This document shows, one piece after another, positions 53,900 through 62,823 of a DNA stretch of 64,000 bases. The notes below the pieces were generated by a model. It was not told the origin of the DNA, ran no database searches, and was given only the letters and a program-made list of their open reading frames with translations. The stretch's first letter is position 1. Each line of letters opens with the position of its first letter. The position numbers and the translations under genes were made by a program. Source of the DNA: Phytoamicus setariae (GTDB lineage Bacteria > Pseudomonadota > Alphaproteobacteria > Rhizobiales > Rhizobiaceae); the NCBI RefSeq assembly GCF_016722925.1, contig NZ_JAEQNC010000006.1, forward strand, positions 62,001 to 126,000, in the 5' to 3' direction.

Positions 53900-53994
53900 G
53901 CTTTCCTCCCGCACGCGAACTGAGAGCGGGAATATTCTATTCCGAAAAGCGCCCGGCACCTATAAATTTCGTCATGGCCAGCAGGTGGCAGACT

Positions 53995-54501
53995 TCAGAA
54001 ATCATGCTTGCGGATGTTGACGAGCATCTTGTGCAGCGTGCCGATGAAAGCCCGGTATTCTTCTTCTTCGATGCCATGAAACATCTGCAGGAGCGAATCG
54101 TACATCGTCGGCCAAAGCTTTTCGAACGCGGCGCGTCCTTCCTTGGTGATCGTGACATCGCGCACACGCATGTCATCGGGCCGTGGCTGGCGTTTGATGT
54201 AGCCCTGGTCCTCCAGGGAATCGACGGTGCGGCTCATCGTCGATTGTTCGGTAACGGCGAACACCGAGAGCTCATTAATGGTGACGGATGGCGTGATCGA
54301 CAAGATTGCCAGCGCCCGCATCTTGGCAGTCGTGATATCGAGCGCCTTGAGTTCGCTTGCGAGATTGGCATTCCATCGCGCCATGACGCGGTTCATCAGA
54401 TAGGGCGCGAAATGGTTAAGGCCAATTTCGCCCATGGTGGGGCGCTTGGTCTCTGAACCATCCACTTCCCGCAATACGGTGCCGGCAAAGCGTTCTTTCA
54501 T
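53995..54501 (-). CDS. MarR-family transcriptional regulator
   Basis: A 168-aa MarR protein with winged helix: TINELSVFAVTEQSTMSRTV for the HTH, and QGYIKRQPRPDDMRVRDVTI for the wing with the DxR motif. Dimerisation helices lie at both ends. It is 29 bases downstream of the FAD oxidoreductase gene start side, on the same minus strand, and sits between iorAB and the cyclase cluster. It may recognise the palindromes of this region. Confidence 0.9.
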   Translation of the reverse strand: MKERFAGTVLREVDGSETKRPTMGEIGLNHFAPYLMNRVMARWNANLASELKALDITTAKMRALAILSITPSVTINELSVFAVTEQSTMSRTVDSLEDQGYIKRQPRPDDMRVRDVTITKEGRAAFEKLWPTMYDSLLQMFHGIEEEEYRAFIGTLHKMLVNIRKHDF

Positions 54502-54530
54502 TGCTGCGTCCCGATCATGTTCGATGCGAA

Positions 54531-56117
54531 TTACTTGAGCGAAGAGGCGAGCAGGAAGCCCGAACCGCCGCCCAGTCCCGGGCCCGGATGCGTCGATGCG
54601 CCGATGTGGTAAAGTCCCGGCACATGGGTACGGTGATTGACCGACGATTTGAACGGCCGCCAGAGGAAGAACTGGTCCACGCCGCAGAAGCCGCCATAGG
54701 GATCGCCGCCGACGAGATTCATGTTCATCTTCTCGAGATCGGTCGGCGAATAGGATTTACGGTGCAGGATATTCTCGGAAAACCCTTCGATATGGCTTTC
54801 GAGAATGCGCTGAACCCGGTCCGCGAAACGCTCGCGCAATTCTTCGGTCCATTGACCGTCAGCGGGAATCGGCAGTTCTGCCGCGGCGTCGCCCTTTATA
54901 TATCGGGGAGCCTCCGGCAGCTGCAACCACAGGATCGATTGGCCTTCGGGCGCGCGGCTCGGGTCGAAGGATGCCGGCTGCCCGACGCAGATGGTTGGAA
55001 CTGACGGCAACAGGCCGCGTTCTGCTTCGTTGGCGGCACGTGACACGCCGTCGAGGCCGGGCGTCAGGTGCAGCAGCGCCACTTTGCCCAGTTCCTCCGA
55101 ACCCTTCCAGCGCGGCGGCGATTTCAAGGCGTAATGGATCTGCATGTTGCCCTTGCCGTAACGGAAGTTCTTCAGGCCTTCCGTTACGTCAGCGGGGATT
55201 TTCGTATCGTTCTTGAGCAGGCGCCCATAGAGCTGGGTCGGCGTCACCGAGGCAATCACGCCCTGGTTCGCCACAATCGTCTCGCCACTTGCGAGCTTTA
55301 CGCCATTGGCCTTGCCGTTGGCGTCATGCAGGATCGTTTCGACATCGGCGTTCGTCCGGATCGCTCCGCCGTGGTCGGTGATCAGTCGCTCGAAGGCCTT
55401 GACGAGGTTTTCCGAGCCGCCCTTGACGATCGGGCAACCGGCCAGCTCGATCGCAAAGCCGACAACCTTGACCATTTCGGCGGAGTAGGCGGCTTCCGGT
55501 CCGAGGCCGCAATGCAGTACCCAGGGCGCCCAGAGGGCTTTCGTCGTTTCGGACTGGTAGGTTGATTCAAGATGTGACCGGGCGGAGACAAGGGCTTCGC
55601 CGAACCAGCCGGCCAGTCCGCGAAGGCCTCGCTTCCAGGCTTCCTTGAGCACGGTCTTCAGAACAGTCGAAGACCAGAGCGAGCCGCCGAGCAGTGAAAA
55701 AAGGAATGGTGCATCCGCACCCAGCCTGTCCATTTCGCGTGCGAAGGCGCGCCCGTCACCCGCTGCAAGCGCTTCGAAAGTCGCGATGTTGCGCTGGCGA
55801 TCCTTGGAGAGGATGGCGTGGCTGCCATCAGGCTGCAATACGCCGGTGGGAAGGTCTGCATGGGCAAATTCGAGGCCGCGCGCTTCAAGGTCCTTGCCGA
55901 GCGCGCCGAAAGCCGGCGACGTCATGAACAGCACCATCGTCGTCGCCATTACATCGTGCTTGAAGCCCGGCCCCGTGATTTCCTCGGTCCGCAGGCACCC
56001 GCCAAGGCGATCGTTGCGTTCCAGCACCAGGACCTTGCGGCCCTTCTTGCCGAGAAGCGAGGCTGCGACCAGCGCATTGATGCCGCTGCCGATGATGATG
56101 TAGTCGTAACTGGCCAT
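54531..56117 (-). CDS. PYROXD2/phytoene-desaturase-like FAD oxidoreductase 1
   Basis: A 528-aa flavin-dependent amine-oxidase/phytoene-desaturase-fold enzyme. The FAD motif is YIIIGSGINALVAASLLGKKG (7-27), with LERNDRLGGCLRTEE following, and the C-terminal LYHIGASTHPGPGLGGGSGF completes the FAD site. ATG 56117 (MASYDY). A second enzyme of the same family is encoded at 57284 on the other strand; together they flank a cyclase-family hydrolase. Substrate unknown; an oxidation or desaturation in the indole or aromatic amine route is conceivable. Confidence 0.85.
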   Translation of the reverse strand: MASYDYIIIGSGINALVAASLLGKKGRKVLVLERNDRLGGCLRTEEITGPGFKHDVMATTMVLFMTSPAFGALGKDLEARGLEFAHADLPTGVLQPDGSHAILSKDRQRNIATFEALAAGDGRAFAREMDRLGADAPFLFSLLGGSLWSSTVLKTVLKEAWKRGLRGLAGWFGEALVSARSHLESTYQSETTKALWAPWVLHCGLGPEAAYSAEMVKVVGFAIELAGCPIVKGGSENLVKAFERLITDHGGAIRTNADVETILHDANGKANGVKLASGETIVANQGVIASVTPTQLYGRLLKNDTKIPADVTEGLKNFRYGKGNMQIHYALKSPPRWKGSEELGKVALLHLTPGLDGVSRAANEAERGLLPSVPTICVGQPASFDPSRAPEGQSILWLQLPEAPRYIKGDAAAELPIPADGQWTEELRERFADRVQRILESHIEGFSENILHRKSYSPTDLEKMNMNLVGGDPYGGFCGVDQFFLWRPFKSSVNHRTHVPGLYHIGASTHPGPGLGGGSGFLLASSLK

Positions 56118-56150
56118 ATGCAGGGATACCAATGCGTTGGATTGATTGAC

Positions 56151-56185
56151 AAGGAAAAGGCCGGCGCAGCCATGCCGCGCCGGCC
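56151..56185 (-). terminator. rho-independent terminator of the cyclase gene
   Basis: On the minus strand GGCCGGCGC-ggcatggct-GCGCCGGCC (9-bp stem) is followed by TTTTCCTTG. It lies 8 bases after the cyclase-family stop and upstream of the FAD oxidoreductase 1 start, so that gene probably has its own promoter in the next 40 bases or relies on read-through. Confidence 0.8.
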
Positions 56186-56192
56186 GAAGTGA

Positions 56193-56981
56193 TTACTTCG
56201 ATACCAGTGCGAGCGCACGGACCGGCGAGCCGGTGCCCTTGACGAACTTCAGCGGCGCAGCGATCAGGATCGCACCCTTGGCCGGCAGTTCATCCAGATG
56301 GCAGAGGCTGGCGAGACCATACTTGTTGGCCTTGTGCATCAGGTTGTGGGCCGGGAAGGGCGGGTTCATGCCGCCGGCGGAACCGGCGTCGGTGCCGATC
56401 GTCTCCTGGCCCCAGCCGATGATGTTCTTGGTCAGCAGGTACTCGATCGCTTCAGCCGTCGGGCCGGGCGAATGCGGGCCGTTCTCGTCGGCATTGAGGA
56501 AGGTTTCGGTCGAGCCGTTGCGCTTGTACCAGTCGGTACGCAGGACCACCCAGCTGCCGGCTTCGATTTCGCCGTGCTCGGCTTCCCATTCCTTGATGCT
56601 TTCGACGGTCAGCAGGTAGTCCGGGTTGGCGGCTCCTTCCTTGGAGCGGTCGATGACATTGACCGGAGCCACGAAGTTCTGCGGCGGAATGGTGTCTGTC
56701 GTGTTGCCCTTGTGGTCCTTGCCGGTGATCCAGTGCGACGGGGCATCGAAGTGTGTGCCGGTATGCTCGCCGAGTTCCAGCCAGTTCCATGCCCAGAAAG
56801 GACCGTTCTCGTCATATTCCGAGATGGTATGAACTTTTACGCTTGGCGTGTTCTTGCCGAACTGCGGCGGAAGATAAAGCACCGGGGTATCGGGGCCGAG
56901 GGGCGCGGTCAGGTCAACGACCTTCACCGAGCCGGAAAGAAGAGCCGATGCAATGTTGGAAAGAGTGTTAGCTGAAGTCAT
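56193..56981 (-). CDS. cyclase-family metal hydrolase (isatin hydrolase / kynurenine formamidase type)
   Basis: A 262-aa cyclase/KynB-superfamily hydrolase. The metal-binding signature ELGEHTGTHFDAPSHW contains the HxGTHxDxPxH pattern, with further DLTAPLGPDTPVLY at the N-terminus and GTDAGSAGGMNPPFPAHNLM downstream. Known members open isatin to isatinate (part of indole-3-acetate degradation in bradyrhizobia) or hydrolyse N-formylkynurenine. Both lead to anthranilate, for which this window has a dedicated CoA operon. GGGAACATCACC precedes the ATG. No signal peptide. Confidence 0.85.
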   Translation of the reverse strand: MTSANTLSNIASALLSGSVKVVDLTAPLGPDTPVLYLPPQFGKNTPSVKVHTISEYDENGPFWAWNWLELGEHTGTHFDAPSHWITGKDHKGNTTDTIPPQNFVAPVNVIDRSKEGAANPDYLLTVESIKEWEAEHGEIEAGSWVVLRTDWYKRNGSTETFLNADENGPHSPGPTAEAIEYLLTKNIIGWGQETIGTDAGSAGGMNPPFPAHNLMHKANKYGLASLCHLDELPAKGAILIAAPLKFVKGTGSPVRALALVSK

Positions 56982-57283
56982 GGTGATGTTCCCTATTGGA
57001 CAGGGTCTGCGTCCGGCTGGTTTCCTCGCCGTCATGCCGCCCCCCGTGGAAAAAAGTTATGCGAATAAATATGGAATTGCAAGCATCAGGCGGGGCAGGA
57101 GAGGGAGTTGCAGTGTAGTAGCCAATTGGTCCTATCACCCTGCATATGCTGGATTATTCGTACTTTTGACTTCGAAGAGAAAAACTCTTTATGCTTAAAA
57201 TATTTTCCGCTTGCCGATGCTCGGTGAAAATGTATGCATATGCGTTTAAAGCTATAGACCGACAAAACTAGGGGAACAAGTTC
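56982..57283. promoter_or_regulatory. divergent promoter of cyclase and FAD oxidoreductase 2, with GCATATGC sites
   Basis: A 300-base AT-rich gap. GCATATGC occurs at 57142-57149 and 57236-57243 (the latter inside TGTATGCATATGCGTTTAAAG), 40-140 bases before the FAD oxidoreductase 2 start. The octamer is the centre of the perfect 18-bp palindrome upstream of iorA. No gene is seen in this gap. Confidence 0.5.
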
Positions 57284-58852
57284 ATGGAATATGATGCCGT
57301 GGTGATTGGCGCGGGACACAATGGACTTGCTGCGGCTGTCGAGTTGGCGTCCAGGGGCTGGTCGGTTGCCGTTGTCGAGGCAAAGGACGAGGCGGGTGGT
57401 GCGGTCAAAACTCGCGAGGTTACACTGCCCGGCTTCCGCCATGACCTCTGTGCCATGAACCTGTCGATGTTTGCCGGCTCCGCATTCTTCAACAAGAACA
57501 AGGATGCGCTGTTTGCCAATGGGCTCGGCATAGTGCCTGCGCCGCGATGCTTCGCGAGCGTCTTCCGCGACCACACATACCTGGGGGTCGGGCCGGATCT
57601 TGAGCGGACAGTCGCAGATATCCGGGCGCTCTCTCCAAAGGATGCCGATGCATGGCGGGCGATGGTCTCCGAGTTCGGCGCCGATGCGCCGCATATTTTC
57701 GGGTTGCTCGCTTCCCCCATGCCGTCGTTTGCAGCGGCAAAGGTTGCCTGGAAAGCCTGGCGCAGCCGCGGCACGGCCTGGCTGTATGAGACGGTCAAGT
57801 TGCTGCTGGCCTCACCGCGCGATTTCCTCGACGCTCGCTTCGAGAATCCCAAGGTGAAGGCGATGATGGGGGCTTGGGGGCTGCACCTGGATTTTGCTCC
57901 CGATGTCGCCGGCGGTGCGCTCTTTCCCTATCTCGAATCCATGGCCAACCAGTCGTTTGGCATGGTGATCGGGCAGGGTGGGGCCGACACGATCATTCGC
58001 TCCATGACGGCGCTTCTGAAGAATAAGGGCGGGGACCTGCTGCTGGGAACGCCGGTCGAGCAAATCGAAACGGCAGGTGGCGTTGCATCCGGCGTCCGGC
58101 TTGCCGATGGCCGTGTGATCAAGGCAAGGCGCGCTGTGATAGCCAACGCCCATCCGAAGCTGGTATTCGGAAAGCTGCTGGCAAAGGATGCGAGCCGTGC
58201 GGATTTCGATACGAAGGTCGAAAAGTTCCGCGCCGGACCGGGTACGATGATGATCCATCTTGCACTCGACGGGCTGCCTGACTGGCGTGCGGGCGAAGAA
58301 CTCAAGAATTACGCCTATGTCCATATCGCGCCTGATTTCGAGATGATGTCCAAAACCTATTCGGAAGCGATGGGCGGACTACTGCCGGCAGAGCCGGCAC
58401 TGGTCGTCGGCCAGCCCACGGCAATCGATCCGTCGCGTGCGCCTGATGGCAAACATGTGCTCTGGGTGCAGGTCCGTGTTCTGCCCGCCGAGATCAAGGG
58501 GGACGCCAAGGGAGAGATCGAGTCGACGGACTGGGACGCCATCAAGAAAGTCTATGCGGATCGGGTGCTTTCGATCCTGGACACCTATGCACCCGGCATC
58601 AACAACAAGATTCTCGGCAAGGCTGTCTACTCGCCCGTCGACCTCGAACGGGAAAATCCGAACCTGATCGGAGGCGACAATCTGTCTGGTAGCCACCATC
58701 TTGATCAGAACTTCCTGTTTAGGCCGGTCGCCGGTTATTCCCGTTACAAGACCCCCGTGAAGGGTCTGTATCTGTGCGGCGCTTCCACATGGCCGGGCGC
58801 GGGAACGGGCGCCGGTTCCGGCTTCATGCTCGCCGGCATGCTCGCGAAGTAG
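57284..58852 (+). CDS. PYROXD2/phytoene-desaturase-like FAD oxidoreductase 2
   Basis: A 522-aa FAD enzyme of the same fold as the 54531-56117 protein but only moderately similar. FAD motif AVVIGAGHNGLAAAVELASRG (5-25), then VEAKDEAGGAVKTREVTLPG; the C-terminal LYLCGASTWPGAGTGAGSGF closes the FAD site. GGGGAACAAG precedes the ATG. Divergent from the cyclase gene and followed by a MarR gene on the same strand 83 bases later. Substrate unknown. Confidence 0.87.
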   Translation: MEYDAVVIGAGHNGLAAAVELASRGWSVAVVEAKDEAGGAVKTREVTLPGFRHDLCAMNLSMFAGSAFFNKNKDALFANGLGIVPAPRCFASVFRDHTYLGVGPDLERTVADIRALSPKDADAWRAMVSEFGADAPHIFGLLASPMPSFAAAKVAWKAWRSRGTAWLYETVKLLLASPRDFLDARFENPKVKAMMGAWGLHLDFAPDVAGGALFPYLESMANQSFGMVIGQGGADTIIRSMTALLKNKGGDLLLGTPVEQIETAGGVASGVRLADGRVIKARRAVIANAHPKLVFGKLLAKDASRADFDTKVEKFRAGPGTMMIHLALDGLPDWRAGEELKNYAYVHIAPDFEMMSKTYSEAMGGLLPAEPALVVGQPTAIDPSRAPDGKHVLWVQVRVLPAEIKGDAKGEIESTDWDAIKKVYADRVLSILDTYAPGINNKILGKAVYSPVDLERENPNLIGGDNLSGSHHLDQNFLFRPVAGYSRYKTPVKGLYLCGASTWPGAGTGAGSGFMLAGMLAK

Positions 58853-58935
58853 CGGCGTGACGAATGCACACTTGCGACTGCATCGTTTGACATTTAAACT
58901 ATTCAATCATACAGCCGAACGTATCGGCTAGGGTG

Positions 58936-59466
58936 ATGGGCGGCACGGCAATGGCAGTGGCAGACAACGAAACGATCGACCTTGAGATCATCGTGCGTGA
59001 TACTCAGGAAGGCAAGAAGCCGGAGCTGCGTCTTTGGCTCAGGATGCTTTCGACGACCAAGCTGATCTCGCAGGAGGTCCGCCGTCGGTTGCGTACCGAA
59101 TTCGGAGCAACACTTCCCCAGTTCGATCTGCTCGCCCAATTGGATCGTGAGAAGAACGGCTTGCGTCTCGGCGAACTCTCCAAGCGTACGATGGTGACCA
59201 ATGGTAATGTCACCGGGCTTGTCGAGCGGCTCGAAGGCGAGGGGTTGATCGTCAGGGAAACGCCGGATGGCGATCGCCGGGTGACTGTAGCCAAGCTCAC
59301 GCCCCGGGGGGAGGAAGTGTTTACTTCCATGGCCAAGGCCCACGAGGGATGGCTGCGCGATATGATGGCCGACGTCGATCCTGCCCATATCGCCGAATTG
59401 CTCGAGGACATGCATCTGGTGAAGTTGTCCATCAGCAATCACCTTTCCGGCTCCGACAACGATTGA
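58936..59466 (+). CDS. MarR-family transcriptional regulator
   Basis: A 176-aa MarR regulator: LRLGELSKRTMVTNGNVTGL for the HTH, RETPDGDRRVTVAKLTPRG for the wing. Starts at 58936 or 58951 are both possible. TTGACA at about 58888 with AT-rich sequence (TTTAAACTATTCAATCATAC) may be its promoter. It is the second MarR in this cluster (the other at 53995), with different sequence. It probably governs the FAD-oxidoreductase/cyclase genes. Confidence 0.88.
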   Translation: MGGTAMAVADNETIDLEIIVRDTQEGKKPELRLWLRMLSTTKLISQEVRRRLRTEFGATLPQFDLLAQLDREKNGLRLGELSKRTMVTNGNVTGLVERLEGEGLIVRETPDGDRRVTVAKLTPRGEEVFTSMAKAHEGWLRDMMADVDPAHIAELLEDMHLVKLSISNHLSGSDND

Positions 59467-59751
59467 TGGTGCGGCGCGGTAGCGCGCTCAGGCCGAGCGA
59501 TCAGGCTGTGATGAGTCGATTGCTGCCTTCAATTTGCAAATCGATGCGAACCCTGATTTTTCAGGCGATCGCGACAGCTTGCCACAGGCGATTTTCAAAT
59601 ATGGCGACAATATGCTGAAAATATTCCGAGAGACTTGCTAAAGCAGGATAGCTGCGCTAACCACGGCGGCGTTGCAACAATTTTCGGCGTTGCCGGAGCG
59701 CACGATCGCAAGCTGCATTATCGTGTGCGCGGCAAGCGGGGTTGGATTGAA
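59467..59751. other. gap before the complex I operon
   Basis: About 285 bases separate the MarR gene from nuoA. The nuo promoter must lie here. Short AT-rich repeats (ATGGCGACAATATGCTGAAAAT) are present, but no recognisable -10/-35 pair or regulator site stands out. A frame running into nuoA from 59635 lacks a ribosome binding site and is not taken as coding. Confidence 0.4.
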
Positions 59752-60117
59752 ATGACTGCATTACTCGGCTCCTATCTGCCAATCGCCATCTTCATCGCCA
59801 TAGCTCTCGTTATCGGTATCGCGCTGTTGGTCACGCCTTTTGTCGTGGCATTCAAGGCTCCCGATTCGGAAAAGCTGTCAGCGTTCGAATGCGGATTCAA
59901 CGCATTTGACGACGCGCGCATGAAGTTCGACATCCGGTTCTATCTGGTCTCGATCCTCTTCATTATCTTCGATCTCGAAGTCGCGTTCCTGTTTCCGTGG
60001 GCCATTTCTTTCGGTGCTGTCGGTTGGTTCGGCTTCTGGTCGATGATGGTCTTCCTTGGTGTGCTGACCATCGGCTTTATCTATGAATGGAAGAAAGGAG
60101 CGCTCGAATGGGCGTGA
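59752..60117 (+). CDS. nuoA: NADH-quinone oxidoreductase subunit A
   Basis: A 121-aa three-helix membrane subunit of respiratory complex I. ATG 59752 gives [20 protein letters not shown], and the family motif [19 protein letters not shown] and [12 protein letters not shown] are present. It opens the nuo operon. Its stop lies within nuoB (10-base overlap). Confidence 0.96.
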   Translation: MTALLGSYLPIAIFIAIALVIGIALLVTPFVVAFKAPDSEKLSAFECGFNAFDDARMKFDIRFYLVSILFIIFDLEVAFLFPWAISFGAVGWFGFWSMMVFLGVLTIGFIYEWKKGALEWA

Positions 60118-60692
60118 CCTCCTCTAACGCGGCGCTTGTTGCGCCGCAGCCCAAGGGCATCATCGATCCGTCCACCGGCAAGCCGGTTGGCGCCAACGAT
60201 GCCTTCTTCGGTGAGATCAACAACGAGCTGGCCGACAAGGGATTTCTTGTCACCGCTACCGAAGACCTGATCACCTGGGCCCGTACAGGCTCGCTGATGT
60301 GGATGCAGTTCGGTCTGGCTTGCTGCGCGGTGGAAGGCCTGATGCAGGTTTCCGGTCCTCGTTATGACATGGAGCGCTTCGGCGTCGCGCCGCGCGCCTC
60401 TCCGCGTCAGTCGGACGTAATGATCGTTGCCGGCACCCTGACCAACAAGATGGCGCCTGCGCTTCGCAAGGTCTACGACCAGATGCCGGAGCCTCGCTAT
60501 GTGATATCCATGGGCTCGTGCGCCAACGGCGGCGGCTACTATCACTATTCCTATTCTGTCGTGCGTGGATGCGACCGCGTGGTACCCGTAGATATCTACG
60601 TGCCGGGCTGTCCCCCCACCGCCGAGGCGTTGCTTTACGGCGTGCTTCTGCTGCAGAAGAAAATCCGCCGCACCGGCACGATCGAGCGCTGA
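60108..60692 (+). CDS. nuoB: NADH-quinone oxidoreductase subunit B
   Basis: A 194-aa peripheral subunit carrying the N2 [4Fe-4S] cluster. The conserved cysteines are in [26 protein letters not shown] and [16 protein letters not shown] 60108 overlaps the nuoA end. Short N-terminal extension as in other alphaproteobacteria. Confidence 0.97.
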   Translation: MGVTSSNAALVAPQPKGIIDPSTGKPVGANDAFFGEINNELADKGFLVTATEDLITWARTGSLMWMQFGLACCAVEGLMQVSGPRYDMERFGVAPRASPRQSDVMIVAGTLTNKMAPALRKVYDQMPEPRYVISMGSCANGGGYYHYSYSVVRGCDRVVPVDIYVPGCPPTAEALLYGVLLLQKKIRRTGTIER

Positions 60693-60704
60693 GGGAGATC
60701 GGAC

Positions 60705-61304
60705 ATGACGACTTCTCTTGAAGATCTCGCGGTATATCTCCGCGAAAGCCGTGGAGCAGCTGTTTCCGACGCGGCAATCGCCTATGGCGAACTGACACTC
60801 ACCACGCAGCTGGAATCCTATGTCGAGCTGCTGACCTTCTTGCGCGATGACGAGCGCTGCAAGTTCGTCAGCTTCATCGATCTCTGCGGAGTCGACTGGC
60901 CTGCTCGTGAAAAGCGTTTCGATGTTGTTGTTCATCTGCTTTCGCCAAAGCAGAACATGCGGATCCGGGTTAAGGTGGCTGTCGCGGAAGACGAATCCGT
61001 CCCGTCGTTGACCGGTCTTTACATGGGTGCAGAATGGTTCGAGCGCGAAGCTTGGGACATGTACGGTATTCCTTTTGCTGGCCATTCCGATCTGCGTCGT
61101 ATCCTGACGGACTATGGTTTCGAGGGCTTTCCGCTGCGCAAGGATTTCCCGACCACCGGCCTTGTCGAGGTTCGCTATGACGACTCCGTCAAGCGGGTCG
61201 TTTACGAACCGGTCGAGTTGAGACAGGAATTCCGCAATTTCGATTTTCTTTCGCCATGGGAAGGCACCGATTACGTGCTGCCCGGAGACGAAAAGGCCAA
61301 GTGA
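60705..61304 (+). CDS. nuoC: NADH-quinone oxidoreductase subunit C (30-kDa)
   Basis: A 199-aa 30-kDa subunit with the hallmark [20 protein letters not shown] and [17 protein letters not shown]. It is separate from nuoD, unlike the fused nuoCD of E. coli; that is the usual alphaproteobacterial state. GGGAG precedes the ATG. Confidence 0.97.
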   Translation: MTTSLEDLAVYLRESRGAAVSDAAIAYGELTLTTQLESYVELLTFLRDDERCKFVSFIDLCGVDWPAREKRFDVVVHLLSPKQNMRIRVKVAVAEDESVPSLTGLYMGAEWFEREAWDMYGIPFAGHSDLRRILTDYGFEGFPLRKDFPTTGLVEVRYDDSVKRVVYEPVELRQEFRNFDFLSPWEGTDYVLPGDEKAK

Positions 61305-61371
61305 GCAGGAGAGCCCCACGGCTTTTTGCAGGCTTTGCCAGACATTCTATTGAGCGCGGGAGCGCGTCGCC

Positions 61372-62562
61372 ATGACAGAACATAATGTCCGCAACTTCAC
61401 GATCAACTTCGGCCCGGAGCATCCATCCGCGCACGGGGTTCTGCGTCTCGTTCTCGAACTGGACGGCGAAATCGTGGAGCGCGTCGATCCGCATATCGGT
61501 CTGCTGCATCGCGGAACTGAAAAGCTGATCGAGACCAAGACCTACCTTCAGGCTGTTCCATATTTCGACCGGCTCGACTACGTCGCGCCAATGAACCAGG
61601 AACATGCTTTCGCCCTGGCCGTCGAGAAGATGCTGAACATCGAGATCCCGATCCGTGGCCAGCTGATCCGCGTGCTCTATTCGGAAATCGGCCGAATCCT
61701 GTCGCACCTGATGAACGTCACGACGCAGGCCATGGACGTCGGCGCGCTGACGCCGCCGCTTTGGGGCTTCGAAGAGCGTGAAAAGCTGATGGTGTTTTAC
61801 GAGCGCGCTTGTGGCGCGCGCATGCACTCGGCCTATTTCCGTCCGGGTGGCGTCCACCAGGACCTGCCTCCGGAACTCGTCGAAGATATCGGCAAGTGGT
61901 GCGACCAGTTCGATGCCAAAATTGACGATATCGAAGGCCTCTTGACCGGCAACCGTATCTTCAAGCAGCGCAACGTCGACATCGGTGTCGTGTCACTTGA
62001 GGATGCATGGGCCTGGGGCTTCTCCGGTGTGATGGTGCGCGGTTCGGGGGCTGCCTGGGACCTTCGTCGGTCGCAACCCTACGAGTGCTATTCGGATCTG
62101 GAATTCGACATCGCGGTCGGCAAGAACGGCGACTGTTACGATCGTTACCTCATCCGCATGTACGAAATGCGCCAGTCCAACCGCATCATGAAGCAATGCG
62201 TCAACCGTCTGCTCGGCGATGCCAAGACCGGTCCGGTGTCTTCCGATGATGGCAAGGTCGTGCCGCCGAAGCGCGGTGAGATGAAGCGTTCAATGGAAGC
62301 GCTGATTCACCATTTCAAGCTCTACACCGAAGGCTATCATGTTCCCGCCGGCGAGGCCTATGCAGCCGTCGAAGCTCCCAAGGGAGAATTCGGCGTGTAT
62401 CTGGTCGCCGACGGCACCAATAAGCCCTACAGATGCAAGATCCGCGCTCCGGGTTATGCCCATCTGCAGGCGATGGATTTCCTCTGCAAGGGTCATCAGT
62501 TGGCGGATATTTCAGCGGTTCTTGGCTCGCTCGACATCGTGTTCGGCGAGGTCGACCGCTGA
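61372..62562 (+). CDS. nuoD: NADH-quinone oxidoreductase subunit D (49-kDa)
   Basis: A 396-aa 49-kDa subunit forming the quinone site with NuoB. Family blocks: [41 protein letters not shown] and [13 protein letters not shown]. Its final base is shared with the start of a small secreted-protein gene (TGATG). Confidence 0.97.
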   Translation: MTEHNVRNFTINFGPEHPSAHGVLRLVLELDGEIVERVDPHIGLLHRGTEKLIETKTYLQAVPYFDRLDYVAPMNQEHAFALAVEKMLNIEIPIRGQLIRVLYSEIGRILSHLMNVTTQAMDVGALTPPLWGFEEREKLMVFYERACGARMHSAYFRPGGVHQDLPPELVEDIGKWCDQFDAKIDDIEGLLTGNRIFKQRNVDIGVVSLEDAWAWGFSGVMVRGSGAAWDLRRSQPYECYSDLEFDIAVGKNGDCYDRYLIRMYEMRQSNRIMKQCVNRLLGDAKTGPVSSDDGKVVPPKRGEMKRSMEALIHHFKLYTEGYHVPAGEAYAAVEAPKGEFGVYLVADGTNKPYRCKIRAPGYAHLQAMDFLCKGHQLADISAVLGSLDIVFGEVDR

Positions 62563-62807
62563 TGTCGAGACTTTTGCTCGTTGCCGGTCTGATCGGTTTT
62601 TCTTCCATCGCCTCGGCGCAGGAGGCAGGTCAGGCCTTGACGAGTTTCGAAGGCGCCTCCATGGGGAGGTTGCTGTCTGAGGGCTACGAGATCAAGGCTG
62701 CTATTCCGAATGGAAAGAAGTTCGTGGTCTTCCTTCAGAAAGATTCAACGGGTTACGCATGCGAGATGGTCAACCTGACCCGTTCGCAGTGTGGCGAAAT
62801 CAAGTGA
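62562..62807 (+). CDS. small exported protein inside the nuo operon (81 aa)
   Basis: Starts at the TGATG overlap with nuo[21 protein letters not shown] is a clear signal peptide, leaving about 62 mature residues with two cysteines ([17 protein letters not shown]) that could pair in the periplasm. The remainder ([20 protein letters not shown]) looks like a compact beta-rich domain. It lies between nuoD and nuoE, as a small gene does in related rhizobia. Function unknown; a complex I accessory role is only inferred from location. Confidence 0.75.
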   Translation: MSRLLLVAGLIGFSSIASAQEAGQALTSFEGASMGRLLSEGYEIKAAIPNGKKFVVFLQKDSTGYACEMVNLTRSQCGEIK

Positions 62808-62823
62808 TAGGGCGTGTAAGCGA

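Noticed and set aside
59635-60117. Longer nuoA product starting at 59635
   Set aside because: It would add 39 residues not seen in NuoA, with no ribosome binding site; ATG 59752 gives the normal length.
60081-61319. Minus-strand open frame across nuoB and nuoC
   Set aside because: It covers two well-known complex I genes on the other strand; a shadow frame.
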